This document shows positions 31,343 through 32,389 of a stretch of 32,389 bases of DNA, one piece after another. The stretch comes from Nitrospinota bacterium (lineage in GTDB: Bacteria > Nitrospinota > Nitrospinia > Nitrospinales > VA-1). The stretch spans positions 4,566 to 36,954 of the forward strand of contig WAHY01000014.1 of the NCBI GenBank assembly GCA_009873635.1. The letters are read 5' to 3'. A program made the position numbers and the translations under genes. Under the pieces are notes generated by a model. It made no database searches and had not been told where the DNA came from. It saw nothing but the letters and a program-made list of their open reading frames with translations. The stretch's first letter is position 1. The number at the start of each line of letters is the position of its first letter.

Positions 31343-32389
31343 TCAGGGTCTTTCAAACCAGTAGAGAATGCGTTTACTTTTTGAGATTTCTTGAGAACTG
31401 ATAATCCTGCATTTGCTTTCTAAAATATTACGGAAGGTGTGTTCATTATAATCTGTAAAGATGTCTTTCCTCAGGTTAAGCATTAACTTGAGGTTGGGGT
31501 CATCTTTAGGGATGAACTCGACGACACCGCGTGGAGCAATATTTATAAGCCAGTCGATAAACTTATCTAATGGAATATTGCGCCCTATGGCAAGGTGGTG
31601 CTCAAAGGCCAGGGCTAGAACGGCATCGGCATTTATTCTGTTCAACAGACCTTTCCTTTCCTGTGAATTCCATCCTTGATCCGGACTGGGGTTTGCCGCG
31701 TCAAAAAATAAAGGCAAGAAGTTTAAGTTGTTTTTCTCCGCCCGTTCGAACGATTTTTCCAATGCTGACTGATCGAAATCGAAGCCGACGACATGTTGGG
31801 CTCCTGCATTCAAGGCCAGTTCAGAGTATTCTCCGGTGTTGCAGCCAAGGTCCCAAACTGTTTCAGGCTCGGTTTTTTGAATGAAGTTGGTGATGAAGTT
31901 ATGTTTTTGTGTGACCTCATCACTTTCGTAACAGTGTATGGAGTCATAGTTACCCCACGTAGTGTTAGAAGAGGAAAGAGGCTTTAACTTATCAATCCAG
32001 GAGTAGAGTTGTTTGAAAATTCTGGACAGGGTTTCACGTGGAAGGTTTTGATTAATATTTGATAAAGAATCAGTTTTTTCAGATCTTGCAAGATTGTTCA
32101 ATCTTGATGGAAGGGCTACATGCAGAAAGAAATTTTTGGAAATCTTTTTATACCAGGGTACCATTCTGCAGAATTCATCAGACGGTATTCCTTCCAAATT
32201 TCCTCGATACCAGGCATTGTGGGTGACTCCCAATAGAGATCTTAGTAAGAGTGGGTTCAGGAACTGTTCGCAAAACTGCTGGTGACCTTCCCAAACCTGT
32301 CCTTCCTGATAGGGTTGAATTGAGAGACTATCGATAAAAACTGGTTTTGAGCCTTTGAATTGAATGTTATAAGCACTTGCATCGGAGAA
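31343..32389 (-). CDS. class I SAM-dependent methyltransferase, 5' end beyond window
   Basis: The frame stays open from the right edge, 349 codons to a stop at 31343. The most upstream apparent start (TTG at 32233) is internal, because protein-like sequence continues above it: DASAYNIQFKGSKPVFID, then EGHQQFCEQFLNPLLLRSLL. The methyltransferase core is VWDLGCNTGEYSELALNAG (SAM-binding motif I), GFDFDQSALEKSFERAE (acidic loop), and ADAVLALAFEHHLAIGRNIP. The part before the core contains DAS-x-x-N and FID elements reminiscent of a kinase/phosphotransferase catalytic loop. Substrate is unknown. Assigned from motifs; family confidence is high, function open. Confidence 0.85.
   Translation of the reverse strand, partial: FSDASAYNIQFKGSKPVFIDSLSIQPYQEGQVWEGHQQFCEQFLNPLLLRSLLGVTHNAWYRGNLEGIPSDEFCRMVPWYKKISKNFFLHVALPSRLNNLARSEKTDSLSNINQNLPRETLSRIFKQLYSWIDKLKPLSSSNTTWGNYDSIHCYESDEVTQKHNFITNFIQKTEPETVWDLGCNTGEYSELALNAGAQHVVGFDFDQSALEKSFERAEKNNLNFLPLFFDAANPSPDQGWNSQERKGLLNRINADAVLALAFEHHLAIGRNIPLDKFIDWLINIAPRGVVEFIPKDDPNLKLMLNLRKDIFTDYNEHTFRNILESKCRIISSQEISKSKRILYWFERP

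Noticed and set aside
1-32389. CRISPR arrays, insertion sequences, prophage or toxin-antitoxin genes
   Set aside because: No regularly spaced repeats, transposase or integrase motifs, target-site duplications, or paired toxin/antitoxin-like ORFs were seen on either strand.

Overview
This window looks like ordinary chromosome from a Gram-negative, probably marine bacterium. Gene content (menaquinone/ubiquinone-type UbiD, HtrA with signal peptide, GltB/GltD, CmoA, short GlgB next to a GH57 enzyme) and the moderate AT bias would fit Nitrospinota or a deltaproteobacterium-like lineage. That placement is inference, because no rRNA or other taxonomic marker is present. I see no phage, insertion sequence, CRISPR array or replication origin.

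Layout. 1-1467 (-): a UbiD-family decarboxylase cut by the window start. 1695-3435 (+): a DppB/DppC-type permease pair without its binding protein or ATPases. 3647-4662 (+): an unrecognised 89-aa protein coupled to a DUF1566 (Lcl-type) protein with an Ala/Pro/Lys-rich tail. 4666-5822 (-): a J-protein with only half the usual zinc-binding cysteines, followed by an 82-aa membrane protein whose C-terminus resembles the FliG-binding tail of FliF. 5935-8916 is the untidy part: a hypothetical gene, a 5'-truncated remnant resembling a secretin C-terminus, a Kv-type potassium channel split by a frameshift, an FGE-like secreted protein, and a DUF3619/DUF3106 pair in which DUF3106 is frameshifted. 9296-14303 (+) is a glycogen/alpha-glucan cluster (glgB, GH57, malQ) converging on glgP (-). 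Then come, all on the minus strand, an ABC-F ATPase, tRNA-Pro(CGG), a radical SAM/SPASM protein, an FmdB-like zinc ribbon, cmoA, leuA and an AcuB-like CBS-ACT protein. 23833-29913 (+) is gltB-gltD, ending in a strong bidirectional terminator shared with a convergent htrA/degP (-). A 5'-truncated methyltransferase (-) runs off the right edge.

How they work together. GlgB, the GH57 enzyme, MalQ and GlgP can branch, rearrange and phosphorolyse stored alpha-glucan; synthesis genes (glgA, glgC) are not here. GltB/GltD assimilate ammonium into glutamate, and a good sigma-54-like -24/-12 element upstream suggests nitrogen control. LeuA commits 2-ketoisovalerate to leucine and ends in an intrinsic terminator separating it from cmoA.

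I did not find a convincing new multi-gene system. The observations most worth following are the likely AUU start codon of cmoA, the FliF-tail-like micro-protein beside a reduced J-protein, two apparent single-gene frameshifts that are either real decay or base-calling errors, the sigma-54-like gltB promoter, and a kinase-like motif upstream of the methyltransferase domain at the right edge.
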